From Sabellastarte sp. h YS-2021 (taxonomy: Eukaryota; Annelida; Polychaeta; Sabellida; Sabellidae): 64,000 bases of DNA. The stretch lies in NCBI GenBank assembly GCA_964017235.1, contig OZ024933.1, positions 57,952,255 through 58,016,254 of the forward strand, in the 5' to 3' direction. Every line of letters begins with the position of its first letter. Within the stretch, counting starts at the first letter, position 1. The position numbers and the translations under genes are program-made. Below the pieces are notes generated by a model, which had not been told where the DNA came from, did not search any database, and saw only the letters and a program-made list of their open reading frames with translations. This document shows positions 29,562 to 41,318 of the stretch, piece by piece.

Positions 29562-30010
29562 ATCTGCCAAGTTATTAAGTCCCAGGGATATCCCGATGTA
29601 TAAAATATTGTCCTCTAACAATATATCCAACAATAAAGTTCTAAACACATGATAAATCCCACAAATTTAGCCACAGTGAACATGGCTTCCTGATAGAAAA
29701 CAACCTTCCACCTGCATCGTTAACCACATGGCATTTGATTGACATGTCTTCCTGTCAGCCAATGAAAAGAGAGGATTTCTACGTCACTGATAGTCACATG
29801 GGATTGTTTTGGGACATTACCATAAATACCAAACACCAAAATTGCCGCTAAAAAGGTTGAATTTGTATAGGCAGGTAAAGTAAACAGAACAGCTTAGTTC
29901 CCGCCCACGCCCATGAAAAAGTTTATTGATCATCGAGTCTACACACATCCAGCCACTGGAAACTTTTCGAAATGGGATATCATATCGGCTTGACATTTTC
30001 AAACTTGCAC
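29562..30010 (-). promoter_or_regulatory. Putative MNT 5' UTR and promoter region
   Basis: Sequence immediately upstream of the MNT start codon. On the plus strand it shows a CCAAT box (29759-29763) and a CRE-like TACGTCAC (29780-29787), about 200-225 bp from the ATG. No clear TATA box was seen and no transcription start can be placed by eye. Assignment as a promoter follows mainly from position. Confidence 0.35.
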
Positions 30011-30160
30011 AAAAAGGTGATAATTTATATAAACACAACTGAGTTAACATTTAACAATTTTATTTTTCACTGTTTTGTCATAATTACCATCACTGTTTAC
30101 TGCACATCGCAGACTCCATTAAGACATCGATCAGCTCGACCTATATCTGGTTACACTTTA

Positions 30161-30902
30161 GACTTGCTCACGAGTCTTTACTTAGGGTGTTTTTGAGGCA
30201 ATGAATGAGTGCAATTTACACTCTCACTGGAAGCAAGGAAGAACTTTGCAAAAGGTCTAGGTACACGTACCAGGGTTAAGAGTTGAGGCTTTTTATAGTG
30301 GTGGTTCCATATCGTCGTCCCAATGCCTGAGGTCATGTCAGGACGCGCCCTCAGTGAATGACATTTGTACGTCTCACATATACCATTAAATTTAAACCCA
30401 CGACCACAGAGCCAAGAAAAAGTTACGTTACCGTGTGGCCACTGGGAGTACCAATCAAAACACAGGGGGACTGAACTGGTTTACTGTATTTTTATGGATT
30501 GTAAAATTCAATTTGATTTAATTTACAAAGATTATTATGCCTGTCCGTGATTGACTTTTTAAACATGTAAATAAAACTTCAGAAAAGAGTAATTTTAGAT
30601 TGATTAAAAATACAGAAACAATTAAATTTTCCCTGAGAAGTTTTGACTTTCAAAAATGTTCTTTAGTTTCTGAAAGAAAAACAATTTTTGAACAGTAGAT
30701 TCTATTAGTTTTCTCATTTATAATTCAGCAAACAGAACATCAAAAATGCATAGACTTGCTCAAAAGTCTTTAACTTCGGGTTTTTGAGACAATGAATGAG
30801 TGCATTTTATAACAGTATAGATTGTACACTCTCTCAGGAAGCAAGAGGGAAGTGCTGTCAGAGAATCATAGTGCACTAACGAAGGATCTTGCACAAGGTC
30901 TA
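30161..30902 (+). repeat. Local direct duplication
   Basis: 30161-30260 and 30752-30902 share, with divergence, GACTTGCTCA...AGTCTTTA, TTTTTGAG.CAATGAATGAG, ACTCTC...GGAAGCAAG and CAAAAGGTCTA/CACAAGGTCTA. The 590-bp offset and divergence suggest an old duplication or two copies of an unknown repeat. Confidence 0.5.
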
Positions 30903-31257
30903 AATATATGCATGGACATTTTTGAAGGTAATATATTTTTATATTAGTTAAAACATTGTTTACATTAAACTTTGTAACACATGTACCATTAACGGTTTGG
31001 CTGGGGGGTGTGTCCAGGTACAGGGATCACTTGTAGCAGTTCAAAACACTTTCTTTCAATTTCACTAATTTATTTCTCACAGTATTTATTCCAAATGAGA
31101 GTACCAAAACACAGTAAATGATAATCCAAATAGTTGAGCACAATTAATTCCAGCAAAATAAAACACAATTGATTCCAATAAGATTGACAATTAATTTTCG
31201 GCAAATTATATTAGTAATCACTTTGACAGCTCTTTCCCAGTTGATGAATTACTTCTA
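30903..31257. other. Intergenic sequence without recognisable features
   Basis: AT-rich, with several AATT-rich words near 31130-31200. No gene seen. Confidence 0.4.
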
Positions 31258-31917
31258 TGCCAAAGCTAGCTTCAGTGCTGTAGGGGCACATATTTATAGG
31301 GAACAACAAGGACATATATAGATAGGTAACATGCTAGGAAGGAAACAAAGAATAGCTGACTAGATAGAAAACAAGGCAATGTCATGGTCAGATAGACAAC
31401 AAGAGGGACTTACAAGAAAGGGGAAGGTTGTTGTGTACCCAGATAGAAGGGAATAGCATGCAATGTTGAGGCCAACTGCTCTAATAAGGCAGGGCCAGGA
31501 GGAAGGTAGAGGCTAGATATATTTATGAGAAAGTAATGTGAAGGTAGTTTAAGTAGGGAATGCTTGAAGGTAAAGGATGCATTAGTGAGGTGGAAGGACA
31601 CAATTTACTGAGAAGGAAGGTCACTAATAAAGGCCAAGATAGTTCTTAAAATGTCAGGGTTTTTACATAGGAAATAAATATAATGCTAAGGTTATTTCTA
31701 TAAGTTTAAGGTTAGCTTGAGCAAGGACTGTAAGTATTAATTAGTGCTGGTCAGTATTGGCCAGGAAAAACAAGGGGAGAAGAGAAAAGCAGCACAGCTG
31801 ACTTTGTAAACAAAGATGAGTAGGATGCTGGGAGAGAGATTAGATAATACATGCAGGGAGATTTCTAGCATTGCAACTAATTAGCAGTGTGCCCCTATAC
31901 TTACACTAGCTTGGCAA
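31258..31917. mobile_element. Inverted-repeat-flanked, purine-rich element (MITE-like)
   Basis: Left TGCCAAAGCTAG...TAGGGGCACA (31258-31290) is mirrored by right TGTGCCCCTA...CTAGCTTGGCAA (31888-31917) with a few mismatches. The 600-bp interior is strongly A/G-rich on the plus strand. No coding frame is credible. The superfamily is unknown and target duplications were not identified. Confidence 0.45.
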
Positions 31918-32134
31918 AGTAAAATATTCTCAAAGTAAATTTGTAAAGAAAGATTCTAAATTAATTCAAAATGTTGTTAATACTTTAATTGGTAAATTAT
32001 TTCTATCAAAATCTAAATTATTTTAATTATTTAATGAATGAAATTGGGCCGTGGTACACACATATAAAAGCTCCAAGCACGTTCATTTATATCTGCGAAT
32101 TCGGATCTTACTTATTATATTTTGAACCTTTTTT

Positions 32135-33422
32135 TACCCCACAGCCCTTATAAGGGCTGTCAGGATATTGGTTTCACCTATGGTGTCCGGATGGGTGGGT
32201 CAGTGTCTGTTCAGGCGGGTGGCGGGAAAAAGTTTGTCCGGCCTGTATCTCAGAAACCGTAAGGTGTAAGAAGTTGATACTTGGTAGAGACATTGGTTAG
32301 GGAGTGTAGGTGTGCAATGTCATGGTGTGACCTTGATTTGATCTTTGATCTTGCCGTATTGACCTTGAGTTTGAAAATCTTGTCCGGGCCATATCTCAGA
32401 AACCGTAAGGTGTAGGAAGTTAATACTTGGTAGGAACATTAGTTAGGGGGTGTAGGTGTGCAACGTCATGGCGTGACCTTGATTTGACCTTGCTGTTGTG
32501 ACCTTGACCTATAATGCCTTGTCCAGGCTATATCTTGGAAACCATAAGGTGTAGAAAGTTGGTACTTCGTAGGGACATTGATTAGGCAGTGTAGGTGTGC
32601 AACATCATGGCATGACCTTGATTTGACCTTGCCGTAGTGACCTTGACCTATAAAATCTGGTCCGGGCTATATCTTGGAAATGGTAAGGTGTAGGGACATT
32701 GGCTAGGGTGTGTAGATGTAAAACGTCATGGCGTGACCTAGATTGTACCTTTGACCTTACCGTAGTGACCTTGACCTATAATGCCTTGTCCGGGCTATAT
32801 TTCGGAAACCATAAGGTGTAGGAAGTTGATACTTGGTAGGGACATTGGTCGGGGGTTATAGGTGTGCAACGTCATGGTGTGACCTGGATTTGACCTTTGA
32901 TCTTGCATTTCTGATGCTATTTTATCTCTCTACAGGGATATGTGATACTATTTTATCTCTCTTAGATATCTCATATCTTTTTACTTGAATCGTGGTTGTT
33001 GCACCTTTCGGTGTCTTTTGATGTAGATTAAGCACTGTTAAAGTCATATTAGAATTCATTAAGTGTTTTACTTTTGCAACTTCCCATTGTAACAGATGAT
33101 ATTGCATCAAGTGAGTCCCAGGTTTTGCCCCAACCCTACAAATAAGCATAAATTGCCACATCTGTATGTATGGGTAATATTAAAAAAATTAAAACTATAA
33201 TTCGACCATACATAATTGTGATATTTTCATTGACAGCTATTCTCCAGTTAAGAAATTTTATAGCTTCATAACTTTTAGTTTACTAAATTGTCTTGTTTTA
33301 ATGCTTAATTTTTACATGCAGTGCTCTGAAAGTATCCCAATCTGTGTACTGTTTCCCTACTTCTACATCTTATGGTGTTGAAAATTATTTCCCTGGCTGT
33401 GAGGTACGGGCATCTCTGATGC
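32135..33422 (-). mobile_element. Helentron-like element, copy 5 (minus strand)
   Basis: In reverse orientation, 32135-32160 carries TACCCC and the long palindrome ACAGCCCTTATAAGGGCTGT. About five inner monomers follow, then the unique region, and the 5' end GGCATCTCTGATGC at 33409-33422 matches the GCATCAGAGATGC hairpin of copy 4. TACCCC next to the 5' hairpin has decayed to TACGGG. It lies between the MNT promoter side and the 7SL array. Confidence 0.7.
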
Positions 33423-34009
33423 TATTTTCTTCTTTTCGAACTGTATATGAGTGCATTATGGTCTCATACCACATAGAGATATGTTTTACCCATTTTTTGG
33501 TATTTTCTTTAAAATACATTTACATATGCATTCAGATGTTTTATTACCTCCACCAAGAAGAATAAGTTTTACTTTAGCTGGTTTATCTTCTACCAATTTT
33601 TTTCTTTGTAAAATAATTCAAAAAGGAATGATGGATTTTGATGAGATTTTAGAAAATGTGGACAATGGTACAAGTAACAGGTGATTCGATGCCATGGTGA
33701 TCCAGATTACTGTCTGGATCCAGAATTTTCTAAAGTATCTTTTAACATTGTTGGATATAGGACCACATTGATGGATATCTGGAAAAAAATCTGCATACAT
33801 ATAGAGTCATATTGCTTGGTGACAAAAAGAAAAACAATACAGTACATTCCCACAATAATGTCTAAAAATATCTATGACTTTCATCTGGATCATAGCACAC
33901 TTTGGGATATATATTTCCGGACCAGGAGAAAAAATGAAAATCAGCTGCTTCGAGGAGATCTACATTCAATGAGTGTTTGTCTAGAAAGTTCTTAACAAAA
34001 TTTGTACAT
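33423..34009. other. Left flank of the 7SL array, unknown repeat
   Basis: Contains GGTGATCCAGATTACTG...TGGATCCAGAA and CTCCACCAAG words that resemble a dispersed repeat I have seen in animal genomes but cannot name. At 33437-33475, ACTGTATATGAGTGCATTAT and GGTCTCAT resemble the upstream flank of the 7SL unit (34030-34062). No supported gene. Confidence 0.3.
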
Positions 34010-34141
34010 CAGTGTGTTAAAAAAATCTGTGTATGAGTACATTGTGGTCTCATCTCCCATACAGAACACTCTTGTCTTTCTCACAACACAAATATTGATC
34101 TATTTTGATGTCAAAGACCAGTCAGACAGCACTGTCTAATG

Positions 34142-34440
34142 GCTGGGAGTTGTGGGGTGCTCCTGTAATCCAGTTACTTGGGAGCCTGAGTTGAAGGACA
34201 TCTTGAGGGTAGGAGCTCTGCTGGTTACCTTCCTATGTTGATCAGGTGTCTGCACTAAGCTGTGCATCAATATGGTGGCCCTGGTGGACACTTGGGTCAC
34301 CAGGTTGTATAATGAGGGACGTACAGGCTCAGGGTGGAAACACAGCAGGCAGAAGTCTCCCTGTACAGCAGTAGTGAGATTGCACTTGTGAATAGGAGAT
34401 ATCTGGTAGCCTACTCAATACAGACGGACTCAACTCTTTT
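34142..34440 (+). ncRNA. SRP RNA: 7SL RNA gene, copy 1 (array edge, diverged)
   Basis: RNA scaffold of the signal recognition particle. The Alu-domain 5' end GCTGGGAGTTGTGG and CTGTAATCCAGTTACTTGGG match human 7SL in order. The S domain has GGTGTCTGCACTAAGCTGTG, a helix 6 hairpin, GGTGGAAACACAGCAGG (helix 8) and AGTAGTGAGATTGCAC then TGTGAATAG. It ends in TTTT at 34437-34440; 299 nt is the normal animal length. Private changes against the other copies: C15 to G, GGAAGCC to GGGAGCC, helix 6 tetraloop GGAC (34286-34289) in place of GGAG, and CTCCC for CTCCG. It may be a degenerating edge copy. Confidence 0.93.
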
Positions 34441-34870
34441 ACCCTTTCTCAGTAATTTGTTTTTATTTGCAGAGATGAGGATATTTAATTCACATTCTTA
34501 TTGCTGTCCTATACAGTTCACACAAATGTCATTCCAATTAAATAGCCTACAAATGCATGAACATCATTAGTTTTATTTGTACTCGCTAAATACACGCAGA
34601 ATTCAGTACTTGCATGAAAAGAACATCTAAAATAGTACTGATACAGATTGACAAGGTTTGAAATTAATTTGGAATTTGTAACAATATATTTTGGTATGAA
34701 TAAAAATGTTTAAATTGAAATTTCTAACACATATGACTGCTTTCACTTTTATAACTGCATGAATTTATATAGCAGTGTGTTCAAAAGAAATATGTGCACG
34801 AGTACATTGTGGTCTCATCTCCCATACAGAACACTCTTGTCTTTCTCACAACAAAAATATTGATCTATTT

Positions 34871-34906
34871 TGATGTCAAAGACCAGTCAGACAGCACTGT
34901 CTAATG
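34871..34906 (+). promoter_or_regulatory. Upstream CRE-like element of the 7SL unit (copy 2 as example)
   Basis: TGATGTCA lies at -36 to -29 relative to the inferred +1 and recurs in nearly all units (TGATGCCA before copies 4 and 5). The human 7SL gene also depends on an upstream CRE-type site. There is no canonical TATA at -25. The gene itself begins GCTGGGAGTTGTGGCGTGC, whose TGGCGTGCTCC can serve as an internal A box. Promoter function is inferred. Confidence 0.4.
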
Positions 34907-35205
34907 GCTGGGAGTTGTGGCGTGCTCCTGTAATCCAGTTACTTGGAAGCCTGAGTTGAAGGACATCTTGAGGTTAGGAGCTCTGCTGGTTACCTTCCTA
35001 TGTTGATCAGGTGTCTGCACTAAGCTGTGCATCAATATGGTGGCCCTGGTGGAGACTTGGGTCACCAGGTTGTATAATGAGGGACGTACAGGCTCAGGGT
35101 GGAAACACAGCAGGCAGAAGTCTCCGTGTACAGCAGTAGTGAGATTGCACTTGTGAATAGGAGATATCTGGTAGCCTACTCAATACAGACGGACTCAACT
35201 CTTTT
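34907..35205 (+). ncRNA. SRP RNA: 7SL RNA gene, copy 2
   Basis: Good representative of the consensus. Helix 6 reads GGTGGCCCTGGT-GGAG-ACTTGGGTCACC, a 12-position stem with one U-U mismatch closed by the SRP19-type GGAG tetraloop (35051-35054). Helix 8 has GTG-GAAA-CAC. Private change: GAGGTTAGG for GAGGGTAGG. Confidence 0.97.
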
Positions 35206-35370
35206 ACCCTTTCTCAGTAATTTGTTTTTATTTGCAGAGATGCTGATGTTTCATTCACATTCTTATTGCTGTCATATACAGTTCACACAAATGTCATTCC
35301 AATTAAATAGCCTACAAATGCATGAACATCATTAATTTTATTTGTACTCGCTAAATACACGCAGAATTCA

Positions 35371-35458
35371 GTACTTGCATGAAAAGAATATCTAAAATAG
35401 TACTGATACAGATTGACAAGGTTTGAAATTAATTTGGAATTTGTAACAATATATTTTT
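35371..35458 (+). other. U6-snRNA-like relic in the 7SL spacer (copy 2 unit as example)
   Basis: In order, GTACTTGC, ACAT, CTAAAAT, six bases, GATACAGA, CAAGG, AAATT and ATATTTTT parallel U6 snRNA (GTGCTTGC, ACAT, CTAAAAT, six bases, GATACAGA, CAAGG, AAATT, ATATTTTT). The catalytic AGC and stem-loop part between ACAGA and CAAGG is missing, and the total is 88 nt against about 107. If real it is a dead U6 copy repeated in every unit. Chance similarity in AT-rich sequence is a serious alternative. Confidence 0.25.
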
Positions 35459-35669
35459 GTATGAATAAAAATGTTTAAATTGAAATTTCTAACACATGAC
35501 TGCTTTCACTTTTATAACTGCATGGATTTATATAGCAGTGTGTTCAAAAGAAATATGTGCACGAGTACATTGTGGTCTCATCTCCCATACAGAACACTCT
35601 TGTCTTTCTCACAACAAAAATATTGATCTATTTTGATGTCAAAGACCAGTCAGACAGCACTGTCTAATG

Positions 35670-35968
35670 GCTGGGAGTTGTGGCGTGCTCCTGTAATCCA
35701 GTTACTTGGAAGCCTGAGTTGAAGGACATCTTGAGGGTAGGAGCTCTGTTGGTTACCTTCCTATGTTGATCAGGTGTCTGCACTAAGCTGTGCATCAATA
35801 TGGTGGCCCTGGTGGAGACTTGGGTCACCAGGTTGTATAATGAGGGAGGTACAGGCTCAGGGTGGAAACACAGCAGGCAGAAGTCTCCGTGTACAGCAGT
35901 AGTGAGATTGCACTTGTGAATAGGAGATATCTGGTAGCCTACTCAATACAGACGGACTCAACTCTTTT
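35670..35968 (+). ncRNA. SRP RNA: 7SL RNA gene, copy 3
   Basis: Differs from consensus by CTCTGTTGG and by GGGAGGTAC at the GGGACGTAC site. The unit is 763 bp long because AT is missing in the spacer. Confidence 0.97.
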
Positions 35969-36432
35969 ACCCTTTCTCAGTAATTTGTTTTTATTTGCAG
36001 AGATGCTGATGTTTCATTCACATTCTTATTGCTGTCATATACAGTTCACACAAATGTCATTCCAATTAAATAGCCTACAAATGCATGAACATCATTAATT
36101 TTATTTGTACTCGCTAAATACACGCAGAATTCAGTACTTGCATGAAAAGAATATCTAAAATAGTACTGATACAGATTGACAAGGTTTGAAATTAATTTGG
36201 AATTTGTAACAATATATTTTTGTATGAATAAAAATGTTTAAATTGAAATTTCTAACACATGACTGCTTTCACTTTTATAACTGCATGGATTTATATAGCA
36301 GTGTGTTCAAAAGAAATATGTGCACGAGTACATCGTGGTCTCATCTCCCATACAGAACACTCTTGTCTTTCTCACAACAAAAATATTGATCTATTTTGAT
36401 GCCAAAGACCAGTCAGACAGCACTGTCTAATG

Positions 36433-36731
36433 GCTGGGAGTTGTGGCGTGCTCCTGTAATCCAGTTACTTGGAAGCCTGAGTTGAAGGACATCTTGAGGG
36501 TAGGAGCTCTGCTGGTTACCTTCCTATGTTGATCAGGTGTCTGCACTAAGCTGTGCATCAATATGGTGGCCCTGGTGGAGACTTGGGTCACCAGGTTGTA
36601 TAATGAGGGAGGTACAGGCTCAGGGTGGAAACACAGCAGGCAGAAGTCTCCGTGTACAGCAGTAGTGAGATTGCACTTGTGAATAGGAGATATCTGGTAG
36701 CCTACTCAATACAGACGGACTCAACTCTTTT
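36433..36731 (+). ncRNA. SRP RNA: 7SL RNA gene, copy 4
   Basis: GGGAGGTAC variant; the upstream CRE-like site is changed to TGATGCCA. Confidence 0.97.
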
Positions 36732-37195
36732 ACCCTTTCTCAGTAATTTGTTTTTATTTGCAGAGATGCTGATGTTTCATTCACATTCTTATTGCTGTCA
36801 TATACAGTTCACACAAATGTCATTCCAATTAAATAGCCTACAAATGCATGAACATCATTAATTTTATTTGTACTCGCTAAATACACGCAGAATTCAGTAC
36901 TTGCATGAAAAGAATATCTAAAATAGTACTGATACAGATTGACAAGGTTTGAAATTAATTTGGAATTTGTAACAATATATTTTTGTATGAATAAAAATGT
37001 TTAAATTGAAATTTCTAACACATGACTGCTTTCACTTTTATAACTGCATGGATTTATATAGCAGTGTGTTCAAAAGAAATATGTGCACGAGTACATCGTG
37101 GTCTCATCTCCCATACAGAACACTCTTGTCTTTCTCACAACAAAAATATTGATCTATTTTGATGCCAAAGACCAGTCAGACAGCACTGTCTAATG

Positions 37196-37494
37196 GCTGG
37201 GAGTTGTGGCGTGCTCCTGTAATCCAGTTACTTGGAAGCCTGAGTTGAAGGACATCTTGAGGGTAGGAGCTCTGCTGGTTACCTTCCTATGTTGATCAGG
37301 TGTCTGCACTAAGCTGTGCATCAATATGGTGGCCCTGGTGGAGACTTGGGTCACCAGGTTGTATAATGAGGGAGGTACAGGCTCAGGGTGGAAACACAGC
37401 AGGCAGAAGTCTCCGTGTACAGCAGTAGTGAGATTGCACTTGTGAATAGGAGATATCTGGTAGCCTACTCAATACAGACGGACTCAACTCTTTT
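37196..37494 (+). ncRNA. SRP RNA: 7SL RNA gene, copy 5
   Basis: Same gene variant and upstream TGATGCCA as copy 4. One T is missing just after the gene (TTTTTATTGCAG), which breaks the accidental open frame but not the RNA. Confidence 0.97.
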
Positions 37495-37959
37495 ACCCTT
37501 TCTCAGTAATTTGTTTTTATTGCAGAGATGCTGATGTTTCATTCACATTCTTATTGCTGTCATATACAGTTCACACAAATGTCATTCCAATTAAATAGCC
37601 TACAAATGCATGAACATCATTAGTTTTATTTGTACTCGCTAAATACACGCAGAATTCAGTACTTGCATGAAAAGAACATCTAAAATAGTACTGATACAGA
37701 TTGACAAGGTTTGAAATTAATTTGGAATTTGTAACAATATATTTTTGTATGAATAAAAATGTTTAAATTGAAATTTCTAACACATATGACTGCTTTCACT
37801 TTTATAACTGCATGAATTTATATAGCAGTGTGTTCAAAAGAAATATGTGCACGAGTACATTGTGGTCTCATCTCCCATACAGAACACTCTTGTCTTTCTC
37901 ACAACAAAAATATTGATCTATTTTGATGTCAAAGACCAGTCAGACAGCACTGTCTAATG

Positions 37960-38258
37960 GCTGGGAGTTGTGGCGTGCTCCTGTAATCCAGTTACTTGGA
38001 AGCCTGAGTTGAAGGACATCTTGAGGGTAGGAGCTCTGCTGGTTACCTTCCTATGTTGATCAGGTGTCTGCACTAAGCTGTGCATCAATATGGTGGCCCT
38101 GGTGGAGACTTGGGTCACCAGGTTGTATAATGAGGGACATACAGGCTCAGGGTGGAAACACAGCAGGCAGAAGTCTCCGTGTACAGCAGTAGTGAGATTG
38201 CACTTGTGAATAGGAGATATCTGGTAGCCTACTCAATACAGACGGACTCAACTCTTTT
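37960..38258 (+). ncRNA. SRP RNA: 7SL RNA gene, copy 6
   Basis: Consensus except GGGACATAC at the GGGACGTAC site. Confidence 0.97.
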
Positions 38259-38724
38259 ACCCTTTCTCAGTAATTTGTTTTTATTTGCAGAGATGAGGAT
38301 ATTTAATTCACATTCTTATTGCTGTCATATACAGTTCACACAAATGTCATTCCAATTAAATAGCCTACAAATGCATGAACATCATTAGTTTTATTTGTAC
38401 TCGCTAAATACACGCAGAATTCAGTACTTGCATGAAAAGAACATCTAAAATAGTACTGATACAGATTGACAAGGTTTGAAATTAATTTGGAATTTGTAAC
38501 AATATATTTTTGTATGAATAAAAATGTTTAAATTGAAATTTCTAACACATATGACTGCTTTCACTTTTATAACTGCATGAATTTATATAGCAGTGTGTTC
38601 AAAAGAAATATGTGCACGAGTACATTGTGGTCTCATCTCCCATACAGAACACTCTTGTCTTTCTCACAACAAAAATATTGATCAATTTTGATGTCAAACA
38701 CCAGTCAGACAGCACTGTCTAATG

Positions 38725-39023
38725 GCTGGGAGTTGTGGCGTGCTCCTGTAATCTAGTTACTTGGAAGCCTGAGTTGAAGGACATCTTGAGGGTAGGAGCT
38801 CTGCTGGTTACCTTCCTATGTTGATCAGGTGTCTGCACTAAGCTGTGCATCAATATGGTGGCCCTGGTGGAGACTTGGGTCACCAGGTTGTATAATGAGG
38901 GACGTACAGGCTCAGGGTGGAAACACAGCAGGCAGAAGTCTCCGTGTACAGCAGTACTGAGATTGCACTTGTGAATAGGAGATATCTGGTAGCCTACTCA
39001 ATACAGACGGACTCAACTCTTTT
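38725..39023 (+). ncRNA. SRP RNA: 7SL RNA gene, copy 7
   Basis: TAATCTAGTTAC and CAGTACTGAG variants, shared only with copy 9. CAGTACTG alters the conserved CAGTAGTG strand opposite the SRP54-binding loop. Confidence 0.95.
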
Positions 39024-39489
39024 ACCCTTTCTCAGTAATTTGTTTTTATTTGCAGAGATGCTGATGTTTAATTCACATTCTTATTGCTGTCATATACAGT
39101 TCACACAAATGTCATTCCAATTAAATAGCCTACAAATGCATGAACATCATTAGTTTTATTTGTACTCGCTAAATACACGCAGAATTCAGTACTTGCATGA
39201 AAAGAACATCTAAAATAGTACTGATACAGATTGACAAGGTTTGAAATTAATTTGGAATTTGTAACAATATATTTTTGTATGAATAAAAATGTTTAAATTG
39301 AAATTTCTAACACATATGACTGCTTTCACTTTTATAACTGCATGAATTTATATAGCAGTGTGTTCAAAAGAAATATGTGCACGAGTACATTGTGGTCTCA
39401 TCCCCCATACAGAACACTCTTGTCTTTCTCACCACAAAAATATTGATCTATTTTGATGTCAAAGACCAGTCAGACAGCACTGTCTAATG

Positions 39490-39788
39490 GCTGGGAGTTG
39501 TGGCGTGCTCCTGTAATCCAGTTACTTGGAAGCCTGAGTTGAAGGACATCTTGAGGGTAGGAGCTCTGCTGGTTACCTTCTTATGTTGATCAGGTGTCTG
39601 CACTAAGCTGTGCATCAATATGGTGGCCCTGGTGGAGACTTGGGTCACCAGGTTGTATAATGAGGGATGTACAGGCTCAGGGTGGAAACACAGCAGGTAG
39701 AAGTCTCCGTGTACAGCAGTAGTGAGATTGCACTTGTGAATAGGAGATATCTGGTAGCCTACTCAATACAGACGGACTCAACTCTTTT
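39490..39788 (+). ncRNA. SRP RNA: 7SL RNA gene, copy 8
   Basis: CTTCTTATG, GGGATGTAC and CAGGTAGAAG variants, shared only as a set with copy 10. Confidence 0.96.
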
Positions 39789-40254
39789 ACCCTTTCTCAG
39801 TAATTTGTTTTTATTTGCAGAGATGAGGATATTTAATTCACATTCTTATTGCTGTCATATACAGTTCACACAAATGTCATTCCAATTAAATAGCCTACAA
39901 ATGCATGAACATCATTAGTTTTATTTGTACTCGCTAAATACACGCAGAATTCAGTACTTGCATGAAAAGAACATCTAAAATAGTACTGATACAGATTGAC
40001 AAGGTTTGAAATTAATTTGGAATTTGTAACAATATATTTTTGTATGAATAAAAATGTTTAAATTGAAATTTCTAACACATATGACTGCTTTCACTTTTAT
40101 AACTGCATGAATTTATATAGCAGTGTGTTCAAAAGAAATATGTGCACGAGTACATTGTGGTCTCATCTCCCATACAGAACACTCTTGTCTTTCTCACAAC
40201 AAAAATATTGATCAATTTTGATGTCAAACACCAGTCAGACAGCACTGTCTAATG

Positions 40255-40553
40255 GCTGGGAGTTGTGGCGTGCTCCTGTAATCTAGTTACTTGGAAGCCT
40301 GAGTTGAAGGACATCTTGAGGGTAGGAGCTCTGCTGGTTACCTTCCTATGTTGATCAGGTGTCTGCACTAAGCTGTGCATCAATATGGTGGCCCTGGTGG
40401 AGACTTGGGTCACCAGGTTGTATAATGAGGGACGTACAGGCTCAGGGTGGAAACACAGCAGGCAGAAGTCTCCGTGTACAGCAGTACTGAGATTGCACTT
40501 GTGAATAGGAGATATCTGGTAGCCTACTCAATACAGACGGACTCAACTCTTTT
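40255..40553 (+). ncRNA. SRP RNA: 7SL RNA gene, copy 9
   Basis: Carries the same private variants as copy 7; part of a duplicated 1.53-kb pair. Confidence 0.95.
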
Positions 40554-41019
40554 ACCCTTTCTCAGTAATTTGTTTTTATTTGCAGAGATGCTGATGTTTA
40601 ATTCACATTCTTATTGCTGTCATATACAGTTCACACAAATGTCATTCCAATTAAATAGCCTACAAATGCATGAACATCATTAGTTTTATTTGTACTCGCT
40701 AAATACACGCAGAATTCAGTACTTGCATGAAAAGAACATCTAAAATAGTACTGATACAGATTGACAAGGTTTGAAATTAATTTGGAATTTGTAACAATAT
40801 ATTTTTGTATGAATAAAAATGTTTAAATTGAAATTTCTAACACATATGACTGCTTTCACTTTTATAACTGCATGAATTTATATAGCAGTGTGTTCAAAAG
40901 AAATATGTGCACGAGTACATTGTGGTCTCATCCCCCATACAGAACACTCTTGTCTTTCTCACCACAAAAATATTGATCTATTTTGATGTCAAAGACCAGT
41001 CAGACAGCACTGTCTAATG

Positions 41020-41318
41020 GCTGGGAGTTGTGGCGTGCTCCTGTAATCCAGTTACTTGGAAGCCTGAGTTGAAGGACATCTTGAGGGTAGGAGCTCTGCT
41101 GGTTACCTTCTTATGTTGATCAGGTGTCTGCACTAAGCTGTGCATCAATATGGTGGCCCTGGTGGAGACTTGGGTCACCAGGTTGTATAATGAGGGATGT
41201 ACAGGCTCAGGGTGGAAACACAGCAGGTAGAAGTCTCCGTGTACAGCAGTAGTGAGATTGCACTTGTGAATAGGAGATATCTGGTAGCCTACTCAATACA
41301 GACGGACTCAACTCTTTT
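41020..41318 (+). ncRNA. SRP RNA: 7SL RNA gene, copy 10
   Basis: Carries the same private variants as copy 8; second half of the duplicated pair. Confidence 0.96.

Noticed and set aside
29400-29648. Upstream ATG at 29648 as the MNT start
   Set aside because: It would add 29 residues without family resemblance before the SIN3 helix, which is N-terminal in the family. The frame past 29489 also reads through the intron.
34142-34440. Alu-like SINE rather than 7SL gene
   Set aside because: The full S domain (helices 5-8) is present and the length is 299 nt, with no poly-A tail or target duplication; Alu/B1 elements lack the S domain.
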